From Jackrogersella multiformis (taxonomy: Eukaryota; Ascomycota; Sordariomycetes; Xylariales; Hypoxylaceae), in contig CADCXD010000008.1 in assembly GCA_902806575.1 (NCBI GenBank), positions 124,001-188,000 on the forward strand: a stretch of DNA of 64,000 bases, given 5' to 3'. A program made the position numbers and the translations under genes. Under the pieces are notes generated by a model, which made no database searches, was not told the DNA's origin, and was given only the letters and a program-made list of their open reading frames with translations. Below, in pieces: positions 1-11,935 of this stretch (its first letter is position 1; every line of letters starts with the position of its first letter).

Positions 1-460
1 GTCCAATCAAGACAGAAGCTTGAGGCTCAGAAGCAAGAGAACACAAACGTGCAGAAAGTCAGTCGAGGATGGCATACTATACTGTTATATTTCAGAGCTT
101 ACGAGACGTAGGAATTTGAACGTCTCAAAGATGGAGAGAACATCTACAAATTAGTCGGTCCGATATTATTGAAGCAGGACAAGTTTGAGGCTGAAAGCAC
201 TGTCAACGGGCGGTTGGAATTTATTGGCAAAGAACTGTAAGATCTGCTTATTCCGTTACCCTTTACCCTAGGGTATCAGCCTGTCTGCCTGTCTTGTGAA
301 AAGTAGAGGCTGACATGTTCACTTTGGTAGGGAGAGGACGGAAGATCAGATCCAAGAGATCCAAGAGAAGATTGAGAAGAAGAAGGGGGAAATCATCCAG
401 GCTCAGGCAGGATTACAAGCCGGAGCTGGTGCACCAGGGAAAGTTGTGGCAAAGGGTTGA
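1..460 (+). CDS. YKE2: Prefoldin subunit 6, 3' part (gene starts before the window)
   Basis: Beta-type subunit of the cytosolic prefoldin hexamer, which passes unfolded actin and tubulin to the CCT chaperonin. Visible exons are 1-57, 112-236 and 331-460 (TGA), with introns 58-111 (GTCAGT..TAG) and 237-330 (GTAAGA..TAG). They join in frame to 103 residues. The reading carries the prefoldin-6 pattern KLEAQKQEN, then VGPILLKQDKFEA and LEFIGKEL (the beta-hairpin region), followed by a charged C-terminal coiled coil. It ends in the short AGAGAPGK tail found in many homologues. Only the first N-terminal helix is outside the window. The assignment rests on family pattern; nothing is unusual in the part seen. 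Confidence 0.9.
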
Positions 461-1285
461 TGGAGTGAAATAACTCGGGGATTTTAAACTCAGCTGTGGA
501 TCTATAACAGGCTTTCTCATAAGGTAATAAGATGTAAATATAAAACTACAATCGGTACCTATATATCCATGCTCATTTCTAAGTCTTATTATTTAGGTAT
601 TTAGTAGTATACCTAAGTACCTAGGTATGTATAATGAAAACTTCAAGGGTCTGTATGAATTCAAGCCTGTGGACACTATAACCGGACGCATGGCATGACG
701 TAATCGTATCTTTTAAACTTCTAAACCTTACCATCCCTAAGGTACCTACCCTCTGAGGGCGTTCCTCAAGGTGCTTACAAGGGTAAGTACCCCGCGATCC
801 AGTACCTGAATACCCCTCTAGGTAACCTTCTTTGTTGCCTTGAACATTTCGGTGCCTACCTGGCAGGCCTGAGTAGGTACTACCTGCTACCTCTTAGATG
901 CCTTGGTAGGATCCCTACCCTACCCCTAGGTACCCTTGGATCCCGTTACAAGCCGCGTCGCATCTTTTAACATCAACATCTATAATTATCAACATCCACC
1001 TAATTACCAAGTCGCTACACTAGTCGCCAATCGATCGATAGTCGCAAAACCACCACGCAAGCTTCCCTCCAGGCAACTACAAAAGCAACCCATCATACAT
1101 CAAGGCATATCATACATCATATTATACTTGCCGATATGACCGGTATGACCGGTGTATCTTGACTGGATCTCATCGTCTTCGAACGAAGCTTCGCGTTCGC
1201 TGTAGATTACTTCCGAAGTTCCAACTTCCAACTTCCTACTTCCGAGCAGTCTATCTAGGTACCAGGTAGTCAGCGCTATGCGAAG
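461..1285. other. Intergenic, rich in TACCTAGGTA-type palindromes
   Basis: No convincing coding sequence. It holds the 3' flank of prefoldin 6 and the promoter side of the AMSH-like gene. Many copies of the short motif ACCTAGGT and its halves (TACCTACC, AGGTACC) lie at 611-627 and throughout 735-935, and again at 1255-1268. A perfect TACCTAGGTA is at 618-627. The 67-codon open frame at 936-1139 has no gene-like features. Confidence 0.6.
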
Positions 1286-3230
1286 ATGGCTCCGTCGTCT
1301 TTGACGTCCTTGGCTACCAACCGTCCACTGTCTACTAAGGAAATATCCGACACGGCAAAGTTATTCGAATGGAATGCGAACATTCCAATGAAGGCATGGC
1401 TTCGTACGCTGAACACATTAAGCCAAGAGGTAATAGCATATTGTTCTATCCATGGATCCATCCCATCGTCTTTCTGTCCTCTCATACCTCCATCACCCCG
1501 TCTCTCACGATACGGCGCTGACTGTATCCTCCCTAGGGCAAAAGCTACTTGCACGATGGCAACTTCACCCAAACATACCTTCTATATATGCGATACCTTA
1601 TTTTACTAATGGAATATCTGCCTACACATCCTGACGCCAAAACACCAGAGGGGAGAAGGGCACTGAGCGAGATTAACAAGTCTCTGCCAGATATTGTAAA
1701 CAACCTCGAGCACATCAAGCCTATCATCCAAGCAGAGTACGACGATTGGCTATCGTCCGAGTCTAAGAGACAGCAACAAAGACAACTTCGACAGCAGCAG
1801 CAGCAGCAGCAGCAGCAACAGCAACAGCAACAGGCTGACCATGCCAAACCGAAATCCCAGCTAACCTACGAGGAGCGCGCATCCCGAGATCCCGCTTTAT
1901 CCTCAAACCGGCTACTCGACGCTGCCGACCACCAGGAACTCGCTGTTGAGTTAGCTCAGAGGGAGATTCGCCGCAGAGACGCGAATAGAAAGGCAACCAG
2001 GAGACCTAGCGTGCCACACGAAGAGGAGCAAAATAGACGCACTGCTGGCTACTGGAACAACTGGACTACTGAGTTGGCCAATAGACAGGCTGAAGATGAG
2101 GAGCTTTTTAGGAGACAGATGGAGTCGACTAGGAGGGAATTGGATGGAGGCGAGGACAAACATATAAACGATATACCACGACAAGTCTCACACTCTTCAA
2201 CGACGACCTCGAGGCCATTGAGTTATCGATACCCATCGATCGCCAAGTCAGAGCCTATCCAGTACGAGGCCCAGCAGCCATACCGTAGACAGACGCCAGC
2301 CCCTCAGCCTCCGCGACCACCTAAGGAAGGGCTCCTTAACTGGTATGAACCTAGCCCGAGCTACGTACCCGTTACTCTCACGCCGGAGCTCCCTGGAAAA
2401 GAGCAGATACATCCTGAAAGAGCACCACTCACTCCCGAGACGCCGCAGGAACTCCCTGCGCTTCCCCCTAAGGTGCAGGAAGACCCTATACCTACCAAGA
2501 AGAAACGCCTCGCTTTCAAGCCGGCAGCTTACCTTGAGAATGGCGAGCCGATCCGCTCGGTCTTCTTGCCCAGCCAACTACGGCGCCAGTTTTTATCCAT
2601 GGCCTCGGAGAACACCAGGCGTGGGCTCGAGATGTGCGGCATCCTGTGCGGCACTGCCGTTAATAACGCTCTGTTTGTACGGTGTCTACTGATCCCGGAG
2701 CAGAAGTGTACTTCAGATACCTGCGAGACGGAAAACGAGAACACCATGCTTGAATATTGTATGAACGAGGATCTGCTCGTCCTCGGCTGGATACACACAC
2801 ATCCCACTCAAACCTGCTTCATGAGCTCGAGGGACCTACATACGCAGGCTGGGTACCAGGTCATGCTGGCAGAGAGCATAGCGATCGTGTGTGCTCCAAA
2901 GTTTGAGCCTTCGTCAGTTTTTTTTTTGTTTGTTTTTTTTTTTTTTTTTCAAAGATTCTCCTAACCTAAATCGTCGTCGATATAATAGTATCTCGTAGAG
3001 CTAACACTTTTGCCAGTTATGGGATATTCCGTTTGACTCATCCCCCGGGCTTGAGCCATATTCTTGACTGCACCCAGTCTGCTACCTTCCACCCACATGC
3101 CGTGGATAACCTTTACACAAAGGCACAGCACCCACCGGGTCACGTTTACGAGAATGACAAGCTTGACTTCTACGTACACGACCTTCGACCCGGCGCCCGC
3201 AACAGCACCGTGCAGCATAAGAGCTTCTAG
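1286..3230 (+). CDS. AMSH-like JAMM (MPN+) deubiquitinating metalloprotease
   Basis: Zinc protease of the AMSH/STAMBP family, which cuts Lys63-linked ubiquitin chains on endosomal cargo. Exons are 1286-1429, 1537-2912 and 3017-3230, giving 577 residues. The N-terminal ~100 residues match the USP8/AMSH dimerisation (MIT-like) domain. Next comes a charged linker with a run of 14 Gln (1792-1833), then a proline-rich part. The C-terminal JAMM domain has all ligands: Glu413 in GLEMCGILCG, His468 and His470 in HTHPTQ, and Asp481 in SSRD. The spacing (55 and 11 residues) equals that of human AMSH. Intron 2 starts at GTCAGT inside a Ser codon and contains a long poly-T tract; splicing restores the typical end, with FHPHA and DLRP. 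The first exon starts at the only suitable ATG, in the context AAGATGGCT. The frame stays open for 48 codons after the TAG stop and encodes a hydrophobic Cys-rich segment (see findings). Confidence 0.88.
1792..1833 (+). repeat. CAG/CAA repeat coding 14 glutamines
   Basis: Fourteen in-frame CAG or CAA codons in the linker of the AMSH-like gene. The first eight are pure CAG; then CAA and CAG alternate. Such a tract is prone to length change between strains. Confidence 0.95.
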
Positions 3231-4005
3231 GACGTGGTTTCTGAAGGGATAGGTTGCGGTGCTCAAGCCTGCACAGTGCTCGTGTGCGCTTTCCTCTGCC
3301 TGTGCCCCTGTGGTGTAGCGTGGTGGCTAAGTGGGCAGAAGACGAGCCAGACCAACACCAAGGTCAAGGATGATTAATTAGAAGGGCCTCGCGTTTTTAA
3401 TCTCCAAGTTATCAATATTTAATCTTCTCGGCATCAATGGTCTTGCCATTACATAGCATAGGCGCTCCGGAGACTTCGGTTGTTTTAGACTCGGACTTAC
3501 CAGCTGTGGTTGGCCACGCGGTTCGTGTAGAAAGGTGTGAGGTAGGCGATAAGGGGGAGGAGGGAGAAGGGAGTTGATGAAACTACGAAACTATGACGGA
3601 ACGCGATCCGAAATCATACAGATCTTCTAAGGTCTCGTTGATCTGAGCTAGGTATTCTTTGAATAGACCCGGTTCGACGTATTGCAAAATTGTGCAATTC
3701 TTTCTAAATATGCCTGATGCCTACCTAGCCTTATTCCATAGATGCCAAGACCGTGTGCGCTATTCATACATGCATTTCCCGGAAGCCAAAGTCGCCGTGT
3801 CCCATATCATTCTTGTTAGTGTCCAGAAGAGAGCCGCATCCATTCATTCCATACATCGATCCATCGAATTCATATCATATCCCATACTCACCTTACTTTA
3901 TTTACTTCACTTCACTTCACTCGATTCGCTCACTTACGAGCTCGCACGGAGGGGGGGTTTAGGGTTACGAGGCCGCGAGGTTCGGTTCACGCCACTCTCC
4001 ACCGG
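3231..4005. other. Region between convergent AMSH-like and CVNH genes
   Basis: 3231-3374 continues the AMSH-like reading frame without a stop until TAA at 3375-3377. Its middle is a hydrophobic stretch rich in Cys (LVCAFLCLCPCGVAWW). Whether it is ever translated is unknown. The rest, 3378-4005, shows no gene. The open frame running from 3659 into 4435 on the plus strand is the antisense of the CVNH gene's last exon plus noncoding sequence. Confidence 0.5.
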
Positions 4006-5988
4006 CTATACTGCCACGGCTTTGGGCTGTCGGTGCTTGGACCAGGTTCGAAACATCGTGATGCCGAGCACACTGTGCCACCTCTTGGGCGAAGAGCCGC
4101 CGTTCCCGCGAACGCTGGTCGTGGACCTGTTGATGACGCTGCCGCCGGTCCCGTTGGCCTGCTCGCGATCCGCGGGCTTGAGGGAGCTGTCGCGCGTCGA
4201 GCTCGTCGCGGAGGTGGCGGCGGGAGGGTGCTGCTGCTGCTCGGCGGCTGCTGCTCGAGAGTCGTCGGCGGTGGCGGCGGAGGGTGAATCGGGGGAGGAC
4301 AAATCATCTCCGGTCTTGGAAGCTCCTGCTGGCTCTGCTCCTGGTTCTGCTGCTGCTGGTTCTGCGGCCTCAGACTCGTTAGCCGTCTGGGGCTCTTCTT
4401 CCGCGGCCTTGGACTCGTCCGTTGTCATCACCTGAGGTTCGTCTGTCGCTACTTGCAGCTCTTCCGCCGCCGGCGCCTCTGCTATGATCACGGGCTCCGG
4501 CTCCGGTTCCGGCAGCGGCTCTAGCTTGAGGGACGAGGTGCGCGCCTTGATCGCCGAGAGCTGGTCGAGCGCCTTGTCCCATTCCGATACGGACGAGCCG
4601 CGTAATCGGGCGAAGACCCTGGATGGTTGCGTGTTAGCTTGGTATCGCGACAGCTACTAGTTAGGGTTGTGTAGTGTGTGGGACGGGAGGCTTACCTCTT
4701 GAGCATCGTGTGCAGCGAGAACTCGGTCAGGAGGCTGATCTCTTGCCTCTCGAGCCAAGCCACGAGGTCCTTCTTCCAGCTGTCGACTTCGGGGCTGAGA
4801 GCGGCCTCGAGCAGTTCGGCGGCGGCAACGGCCTGGTCGGCGGCGATCATGCTCCGCAGGATCTCGAATACGTACCGCCCTACCGTCGCCTCTTGGATCT
4901 GGCTTCCGACCTCGGAACCTTCGATCGCGCTGGCGAGCCGCCCGTCGATGAAGACGTCGGGGTTTGTGCTTAGAGCGGCTCCGACGACTATGCCGACGAC
5001 CGGGCCTCGGATCGCGCGCCCGATGAAGGCTCCGATGGCGGTTCCGATCGTGACGGTGGCCGAGTTCGTGGAGGAGGCGATGTCTCGGTACAGGCGCTCG
5101 TCGTCTTCCCGATTATCCCCTAGCTTATGCAGGCCGGCCACGGCGGATCCTATGCTGGGGATCTGCTCGGCAATGGCTGCTGCCCAGTGTTCCTTTTCGA
5201 AAGTCTCGTTACTGTGAGGAAATCGTTAGCCGTCTGGACTTGCTCCAAGTCTGCGTGGTATCTCGGGGCGGTCGTGCAACTTACGGTCGGAGAAAAGCCA
5301 GCTTTCCATTCTGGTTCACGATGCACTCGCAGAGATCTATCTCCGCCGGGTGGTGGGTGCCGGCATAGTCCGCAAGCTCGGCGATGAGCTTGACGGTGTC
5401 GGTGTCCTGCTCGAGTCTAAAATCCCGGCCAGACCGCGAGTAATGCCTCTCGCCGGCCTCGAACTTGCCGTTTATGTTGCCGATGTTCTCGTCGAGGTTG
5501 AGCTCGGATACGTAGAGCTTGCCATCTCGGCCGACGACTAGGCCTCGAAGCGTCGCGTTGCTCACGAGCGACAGGCAGGCGGTGTAGAATAATAGTGAAT
5601 CGTTCCTAAATTGGAATCAGCCAATGCCACCACAATGCAGGAAAAATGGGATATATTGACGTGGAAATAGGACTTACAGCTTCTGGAACTCGAGACTGCC
5701 GTCCTTATTCCTGACGAACAGATCTAGGTTGATGCAGGTCTCGGGTGCCCACGAACCCTCCCTCGTCTTCAGCTGCGAGCAGAGAAAGGTGCCTTGGAGA
5801 TGACACGACCAGTTCTCGGCGCTGTTGTACCATTTATCTATGCTGACATCGAACTCGCCGTCGCTGTTGCCGACGTGTTCGTTGAGGTTGAGCTTGGAGA
5901 AGGTCCAGGAGCCGTCATCCTTCTGCACGACGGCGACCAGCCAGGGGCCGCGGAGCTCGACTTGCTTCGAAGTCAACGAGAAAGCCAT
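4006..5988 (-). CDS. Tandem cyanovirin-N homology (CVNH) protein with glycine-zipper segment
   Basis: Fungal CVNH domains are mannose-type carbohydrate-binding folds; the target here is unknown. Exons on the minus strand are 5988-5678, 5605-5285, 5211-4696 and 4618-4006. All junctions are phase 2 and join cleanly to 586 residues. The first two exons each hold one CVNH domain, with the repeats LNLNEHVGNSDGEF and LNLDENIGNINGKF marking the fold's internal duplication. Exon 3 begins with a helical IPSIGSAVAG segment. At residues 267-288 follows a glycine zipper (Gly267, 271, 275, 280, 284, 288) resembling membrane-inserting zippers. After another helical part, exon 4 codes a low-complexity Ala/Glu/Pro-rich tail. 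No signal peptide is seen, so it is probably cytoplasmic or unconventionally released. The CVNH call is secure; the role of the C-terminal half is not known. Confidence 0.85.
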
Positions 5989-7527
5989 CTTGGGCTGTGC
6001 GAGGCGGTGTATCAGTATAATGGATCCGGTGTCAAAACGAAAACAAATTTGTTATAAAAAGAGTATATAAGATAGCTATAGGATCGTATAGGAATATCGT
6101 ATATGGCAGAAATGTACCAGTCTTCGTCGTACCCGCAACTTTACTGTCTTGATTAGATCCCACAACTTCTTCGACCTGACACCAACGAGACGTATTATAG
6201 TCTGGACTTAATGCCATCTCGACCATACGTAAGTGTCTTCAGGGGCAAGAGTTTTTCATCATGCCCTGCCACATGTCTGGGGCCACCTCACACCGCGATG
6301 CGCTGTATTACAACTCATTATGTCTCCACTCACATGCTTATTGGTCGCTTCACTGCCATCGACAAGGCCTCATCGACGGACCGCGCACTGACATGGCCAT
6401 ATGATTCTTAAGTGCGAAACGATACCGGCTCTGGCTCTCTGGCGCGCTGGCGGCCGTCAAACCAATAGCTACCTGATTGTATGTATGTCTTCTGCCTAAT
6501 GAACCTAAAGGCTTCCTTTTAGGACTTATGATGTGGCTCCCGTAGAGAGGGAAAGCTGCGGTGTAATGACGGAGAAGTGGAGTTGGCAGAGTGGATGAAG
6601 AATCACATGAATGGTCGCGAAGACACAGTGCATATTATTCGACGAAAAGATCGTGGATCTTTAGACCCCCTTGTTATTGGCTTATAACCAAAGCTCAATT
6701 TCTAGCTACCTATATTTAGTATGTAAGTAAGTAGTGCCTAGGTAATTAAAGTCGAATAGAAAGTGTCTTAATACCATATTTACCAACTACATAGTAACCT
6801 AAGTAGTCTGCCTGTCTGTACACTAGAATCACTATTACCTAAGTCATATAGTTACAGTGAAATATAAGTCAATGTTACTCCCCAGCCCTGAAGTAATACC
6901 GAGGTACCTGAAACAGATTCTATGGTTCGCCTGATCCTACAGTACATATAACCGCGCAAGGCGGCGTACAGGAACAGGTGGAGCTCAGGGTCCTATACAG
7001 CAAATCGGAGTATTTCCTCTGTTATAACTCGTTCAGCTGATATAGGTTAGCGGGATGGGTCTCCGAGGGACGATCTCACCAAATTCGATTAGTGAAATCC
7101 AGACTCTATGTAGGGAGGCAGGGAGGCAGGGAGACAGGGAGGATGTTTTGTATGTATTATTCGACATGTGAATCCGCAGAACTACCTTGTAGACTATCGA
7201 AAAAAAAAAGATCCGAATAGAGCATGTCACAGACTCACAGTAGCAGAGTAGATACGAAAGCCTGTCGTATGATAGCCTTAATTATATGTATCCTGGGAGA
7301 CTAGATCGCTCCTCTGTGGATATCTCGAGCCCCATCACCAACTATCTCTACCAACTATCTACATAGCAAGACGTCCAGGCAGCCAGGACGCCTTGGCTTC
7401 TGTCGGCTTACGAATTGATCTCCGCGTGAAGGATTGATCTATTGTGTTCCCCATGGTTCTAAGTCGATAAGCTGCTGCTCGTCTCCCCACTAGGTAGGTT
7501 AACTTGATGTAACTTGATATAACCAGA
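5989..7527. other. Long intergenic region, no gene seen
   Basis: Separates the start of the CVNH gene from the 3' end of the sphingolipid reductase. The open frames here are short and show no family pattern. At 7113-7142 there is a short tandem repeat of GGGAGGCA-type units. Scattered AGGTAC/ACCTAAG half-motifs occur around 6700-6910. Confidence 0.6.
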
Positions 7528-8724
7528 TTATTCTCTCTTCAGCATACCGCTCGATCCATTCTCTCGTCCCCACCTCGCGACTTTGGTATCCATCTCCCAC
7601 CTCACGAATACCATCGCTATCAGAGTCGCCCAGCCAAGCACCGTGTTCACCAGCCCTCTCCAGAACCCACCTCGCAAACTTCCCCCCATTACGCTCGTCA
7701 TAACCAGCCTGATTATCATACTGGTAGGAACCAGCCCCTCGCCCCTCTCTAGCCCGGCAATAGCGCGACGCGCGCACTCGTCGGGGGAAAGGATCTGGTC
7801 TCCTTCCTCAAGCGCCTTAGTGATATCCGTCTTAACCGAGTTCTCGCGCTCGAGTCCTGGGGTCGGCATCGTGGCTGGAAACACGGCATGGATGCGCACC
7901 GGGGCCTCAGTAGAAGAGTACAGGTTCATCTCCTGCGACAGCGAGTCCGCAAGCGAACGCACGGCCGCCTTGGAGGGGGCATACGGCGTGAAACCGGAAA
8001 AACTGTAGAAGGACACAAAGGAGCCCGTGAAGATGAGGTGGCGCGGCCGTAAGCCGTTCTCGCTCTTCCGATGTGCAGATTTACCGGGATCCTCGCTCAC
8101 CGCCTCCTCCTTCGCGGGGTTGGGCTTTTTCAGCCAGGCATTAAGCATGGCGTGCGCCATGTACACGCACGAGAAATAGTTACTGTCCATCATAACCTGG
8201 AACTGCTCGGGCGGCGTATCGACGAACAGCGACGGATACGCGCTGCCGGCACAGCACCACACGATATCCGGCGGGGCGCCGTTCCAGACTTTGGCCTCGG
8301 CTACCACTCGGGCGCACTCCGCCGCCGTAGTCACGTCGGCGCTGATGTAGTGGAAGCGCTGGGCTTCGGGCGAGCGGGCCCCTTGCTGAGCAAATGATTA
8401 GCTAACCTACGCAATTTGCAGAGCCAGTTTCATATTATAGGTAAATAATAGGTAATGATAGTTCTAGGCGTACCGATATATGAGCAATCGCCTCCTGCAA
8501 GTTGCTCACGTCGCGGGCAACGATGATTATATTGGCGCCTTTCTCGGCTAACTGGCGAGCCGCGCCTAAGCCGAGACCCGTGGAACCGCCGGTGATGAGG
8601 ACCGTCTAGATATTGGTCAGTACTAACATAGCGAGGTTTAGACTACCTAGACGATCGAAGAAAAAAGGGGGTTGCATACACGGCCGGAGACAGGGAACTC
8701 ATTCTTAGATAGAAGTGATCCCAT
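7528..8724 (-). CDS. TSC10: 3-ketodihydrosphingosine reductase (short-chain dehydrogenase)
   Basis: ER enzyme that reduces 3-ketodihydrosphingosine to dihydrosphingosine with NADPH, the second step of sphingolipid synthesis. Exons on the minus strand are 8724-8680, 8605-8474 and 8385-7528, all phase 0, giving 344 residues. The first exon codes only 15 residues ([15 protein letters not shown]) and leads into the Rossmann motif [12 protein letters not shown]. The catalytic pair is Tyr194 and Lys198 in YAPSKAA, preceded by the Ser region TGSFVSF. The C-terminus has the family's hydrophobic anchor ([16 protein letters not shown]) and a short basic tail. Length and motifs match fungal Tsc10/Ksr proteins, and the gene looks intact. 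Confidence 0.93.
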
Positions 8725-9849
8725 CCTCGTCCCTCTTTTCTCACTCCTCCTTCGCTTTTTGTTTTGCTAAAAAAGAAATAATTACGCCACTAGATTCGCA
8801 GGGACCAATGTGAATACGGAACTAAAAAAAATGAAATCATATTCACGGCACAGCTACATAGATAGGATTGTTGGTGGCTTGTTTCGCTAAAAACGGATAG
8901 TAAAGGAGGTGGGTGCCTACTATGTAAGGAGTCTTACATAGTGCGTCTGTACAGTATTGAATATATTAAGTACTGTATTTATATGTTCTTTCTATATTCC
9001 TTTTACTAATATGTTAAAATCGTATATAAGTAATCAATATCCCCTAGGTTAGTAAGTACTCTAACCTACCTAGGTAGTTATATCCCATACCTAGCTTTAT
9101 ATCTACATACAGGTAAGTATGAAATGGGTTCCCTCTTGCAGAATATATTATTACCTACCTGATATACAATAAAGCCAGCATGAAGGATTCTTTTAAGACT
9201 ATTTTCACGTGGCACGACATAGCTACAAGAGATAATTCTAGACCTCCATAGAGTACGCCACAATGACGTTTATGGCAGTGGTCAGCGAGCATCCTGAATA
9301 TGAGGAATAATCGATATATATTAAGCCAGCAGCTAGTCTCCCGCGGTACGGATCATAATATGAGTTTATCTAGAACTGAAATAATCTGACTTCAGTAAAC
9401 CAAAACCTCTACTCTAGATGTGTACTTAGATCTACAGTGTTCGATATGGTACATGTTAAAGCTACGTGAGAAAATAATCTCTACGGTTCCCGGATTGCTG
9501 GATGATTCCTGCATATATGTGTATCACAGCAGGATGAACCCAGCGTTCCATTAAGCAGAATGGTGGCATTCATTGCCTGCCCATCTCCAACATAGGGGGA
9601 GCTGGATGCTCCTCATGTAACCTCATTACACCACGCTTACCTAGGTATATATATGGAATCTTAGTTGTTTGCCATCCTTCTATCTGAGGGTTAATTCCCC
9701 GATTCCCCAACTCCCCAACTCTTCCCTGAGTCTAAGATGTCACAACAACAAACCCATGGATTCCGATAGGGAGTGAATCTCACCTTTCCCCCTATCCAAC
9801 GATTTCGCCGCAATAGTTTGGGGGTTCGAAGAGCAAAACTCTATGCCCA
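8725..9849. other. Divergent intergenic region
   Basis: Shared upstream region of the sphingolipid reductase (-) and the rhodopsin-like gene (+). It is AT-rich, with CCTAGGTAG motifs near 9043-9077 and 9641-9650. No coding sequence is supported. Confidence 0.6.
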
Positions 9850-11236
9850 ATGGCTTCCGCTCAGACGCCGTCTGATGGCGAATCGGTCGCTACTACTATG
9901 GCCGTTAGTGGGATCGTTATAGTCCTCGCGATCCTAGCTGTCGGGCTACGGTTCTATACCCGAATCTTCACGCGAGCGGGATTAGGATATGACGATTGGT
10001 TGATCCTAGTGGGTGCCGCGACGAGCTTGGTGGCTATGGTATTGCTTCTCAGGGGTACGGACTTATCGATCTATGCTTCGAATCTGGTATAGCCTAGATG
10101 TCTAGATAGTTAACTTCTCATTCTTTATAGGCAATATCTTCGATCCAAATGGGCTACAGGTCACGGAAAACACAGACCCAAATTATCACTACACTCCTTC
10201 AGATGTTCTTTACCTATCGTACTCTTTCTCCGCTGCCATACTCTACTTCACCACGGTGAGCGCCACCAAGCTAGGCATCTTATTTATGTACTACCGCATC
10301 TTTGCCCGTAGCGCTGCTTTCCGGTACCAGCTGTTTGTCACCGGTGGTCTAGTTACATGCTGGTGGATAATTGGTACCATCTTAGCCATCACAAACTGCC
10401 TTCCGATCGAGATAAACGTACAAAACACGTTCGACGACCCGAGATACTGTCGCAACTTCAATATGTTCTGGATGGTAGCGGGGGTGTGCGAGATATTCAT
10501 CGATACCCTAATCTTGACCTTGCCGGTGGGCGTAGTGTTAAGGATCAATCTGTCGCCGAGGCAGAAGCTCACTGTTTCGGGGATCTTCTTATTAGGCTCC
10601 TTGTAGGTGTTGTTAATGCACTGGTGTTAGGATATAATCTGCTAACGATCTCCCAGTGTCATAATAACGGGCATCGTTAAGGTCATCTTGGGGTATGATA
10701 CCAATAGACGCGCGCCGTCTTTCTCCAAGACAGAAATCTGGGCGGCTATACATACTTGCATGGCTACTATCTGTGCATGCTTGCCCATATTTAGACCCCT
10801 TGTTTATCGTATTGCCAAATCGTCTTTCGTCACCAAGACCTCTACCATCTTATCCACCCGCCGGCAGACAGAGAGTTATCAATCTGAGCATTGGCACATG
10901 GTCGATGGAAGAGGAAGCGAGAGCAGGAATTATGATGGCAACGAACACGGAAGTCCTATCAACATGGAATTGTCGCGTAGCTTGCCTTCTAGAGACGCAG
11001 ATGCTGTCCAGAATCCCTTGCAGCGGCCGAACGAAGTTCATATACAGGCATTTATTCAACGATACAGAGAACGGCGAATGCCCCGTGAAAATATACACGA
11101 TGGTCGACAGTCACGTAATAAGCGACGCTCCGAAATAGAAACGGCGGAATCATTTATGACTGTCCAGTTAGCAAGCTATCTAGAGTGCGGTACAGCGAGT
11201 AGCGATAGTACAGAGGATATTGTTGGAAGATCCTGA
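9850..11236 (+). CDS. Rhodopsin-domain (PTH11-like) integral membrane protein
   Basis: Belongs to the large fungal family of seven-helix proteins with the 'fungal rhodopsin' domain, some of which act as PTH11-type receptors for surface or nutrient cues. Ligand and partners are unknown. Exons are 9850-10054, 10131-10602 and 10657-11236 (418 residues). Visible helices include VAVSGIVIVLAILAVGLR-like TM1, the segment after GLGYDDWLIL, and CWWIIGTILAITN. Family marks are GLGYDDW, TKLGILFMYYRIF, the two loop cysteines of CLPIE and CRNF, and the helix ending LPVGVVLRINLSPRQK. The C-terminal ~150 residues are a polar, basic cytoplasmic tail. No CFEM domain precedes the helices. The loop after TM2, around the first intron, differs from the usual family sequence, so that junction is the least certain part. 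Confidence 0.82.
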
Positions 11237-11935
11237 AATAAATAGTTATTGAAGAGAAATCATACTTAACCTATATTTGAATTTCTGTACATGAAGACAT
11301 GTGATTATCAAATGTGAGTTTGGGGTGTGCTGTGTGCTATTAAGAGCAGTGATGGAGCTAGGACCAGAGACGAGACGGGTACGTAGGCGGACGAGGCGAT
11401 AAGGTGGAAAGGGGGAGTGCAAAGATATCGAGATTAGCAATCATCTATTTAGTAACTTGCGCCGCTTATTAAAGATACATTCTGGCGGCTGTCACGGACA
11501 TAAGCGTGGAGGATGACACGAGGATTTAAGTGTAAATTTATCCTATCTGCCTAGGTAGGCTGCAAAGAAGTCTGCTGCATGCCAACAAGTATGAAAGGTC
11601 TGTCTTGATGCCGAGGGCCGTGAAAGACACCACAACAAAAGGTCCAAGTGGACATTGATTCCTGCATGTATCCAGCGCGAGAATACGAATATACAGCAAC
11701 TGTTATGGAATCAACATCCAGTTATCTCGATCTTGTACTGGATTGCAGGACTTACCTACCATCAAGAAGACTATAAATATCATGTATCATGCTAATCGAA
11801 CTGGAATCCTCCAGCTGTACGTCCATAGGCACAGGCACTCAGTCGCCTAACCCTGCCCTCTGCGCCCTTAAGAATATCCAATCATCTGATATTCTCGGTA
11901 ATTATTTCAACCCTCTATGCAGAGGAGTCACCATC
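11237..11935. other. Convergent intergenic region
   Basis: 3' flanks of the rhodopsin-like gene and the Mss116-like helicase. Short open frames only. The plus-strand frame from 11789 runs into the antisense of the helicase and is not a gene. Confidence 0.6.

Noticed and set aside
3659..4435. 258-codon plus-strand open frame
   Set aside because: Its second half is the antisense of the last CVNH exon, whose reading joins cleanly to upstream exons; the first half has no protein-like features.
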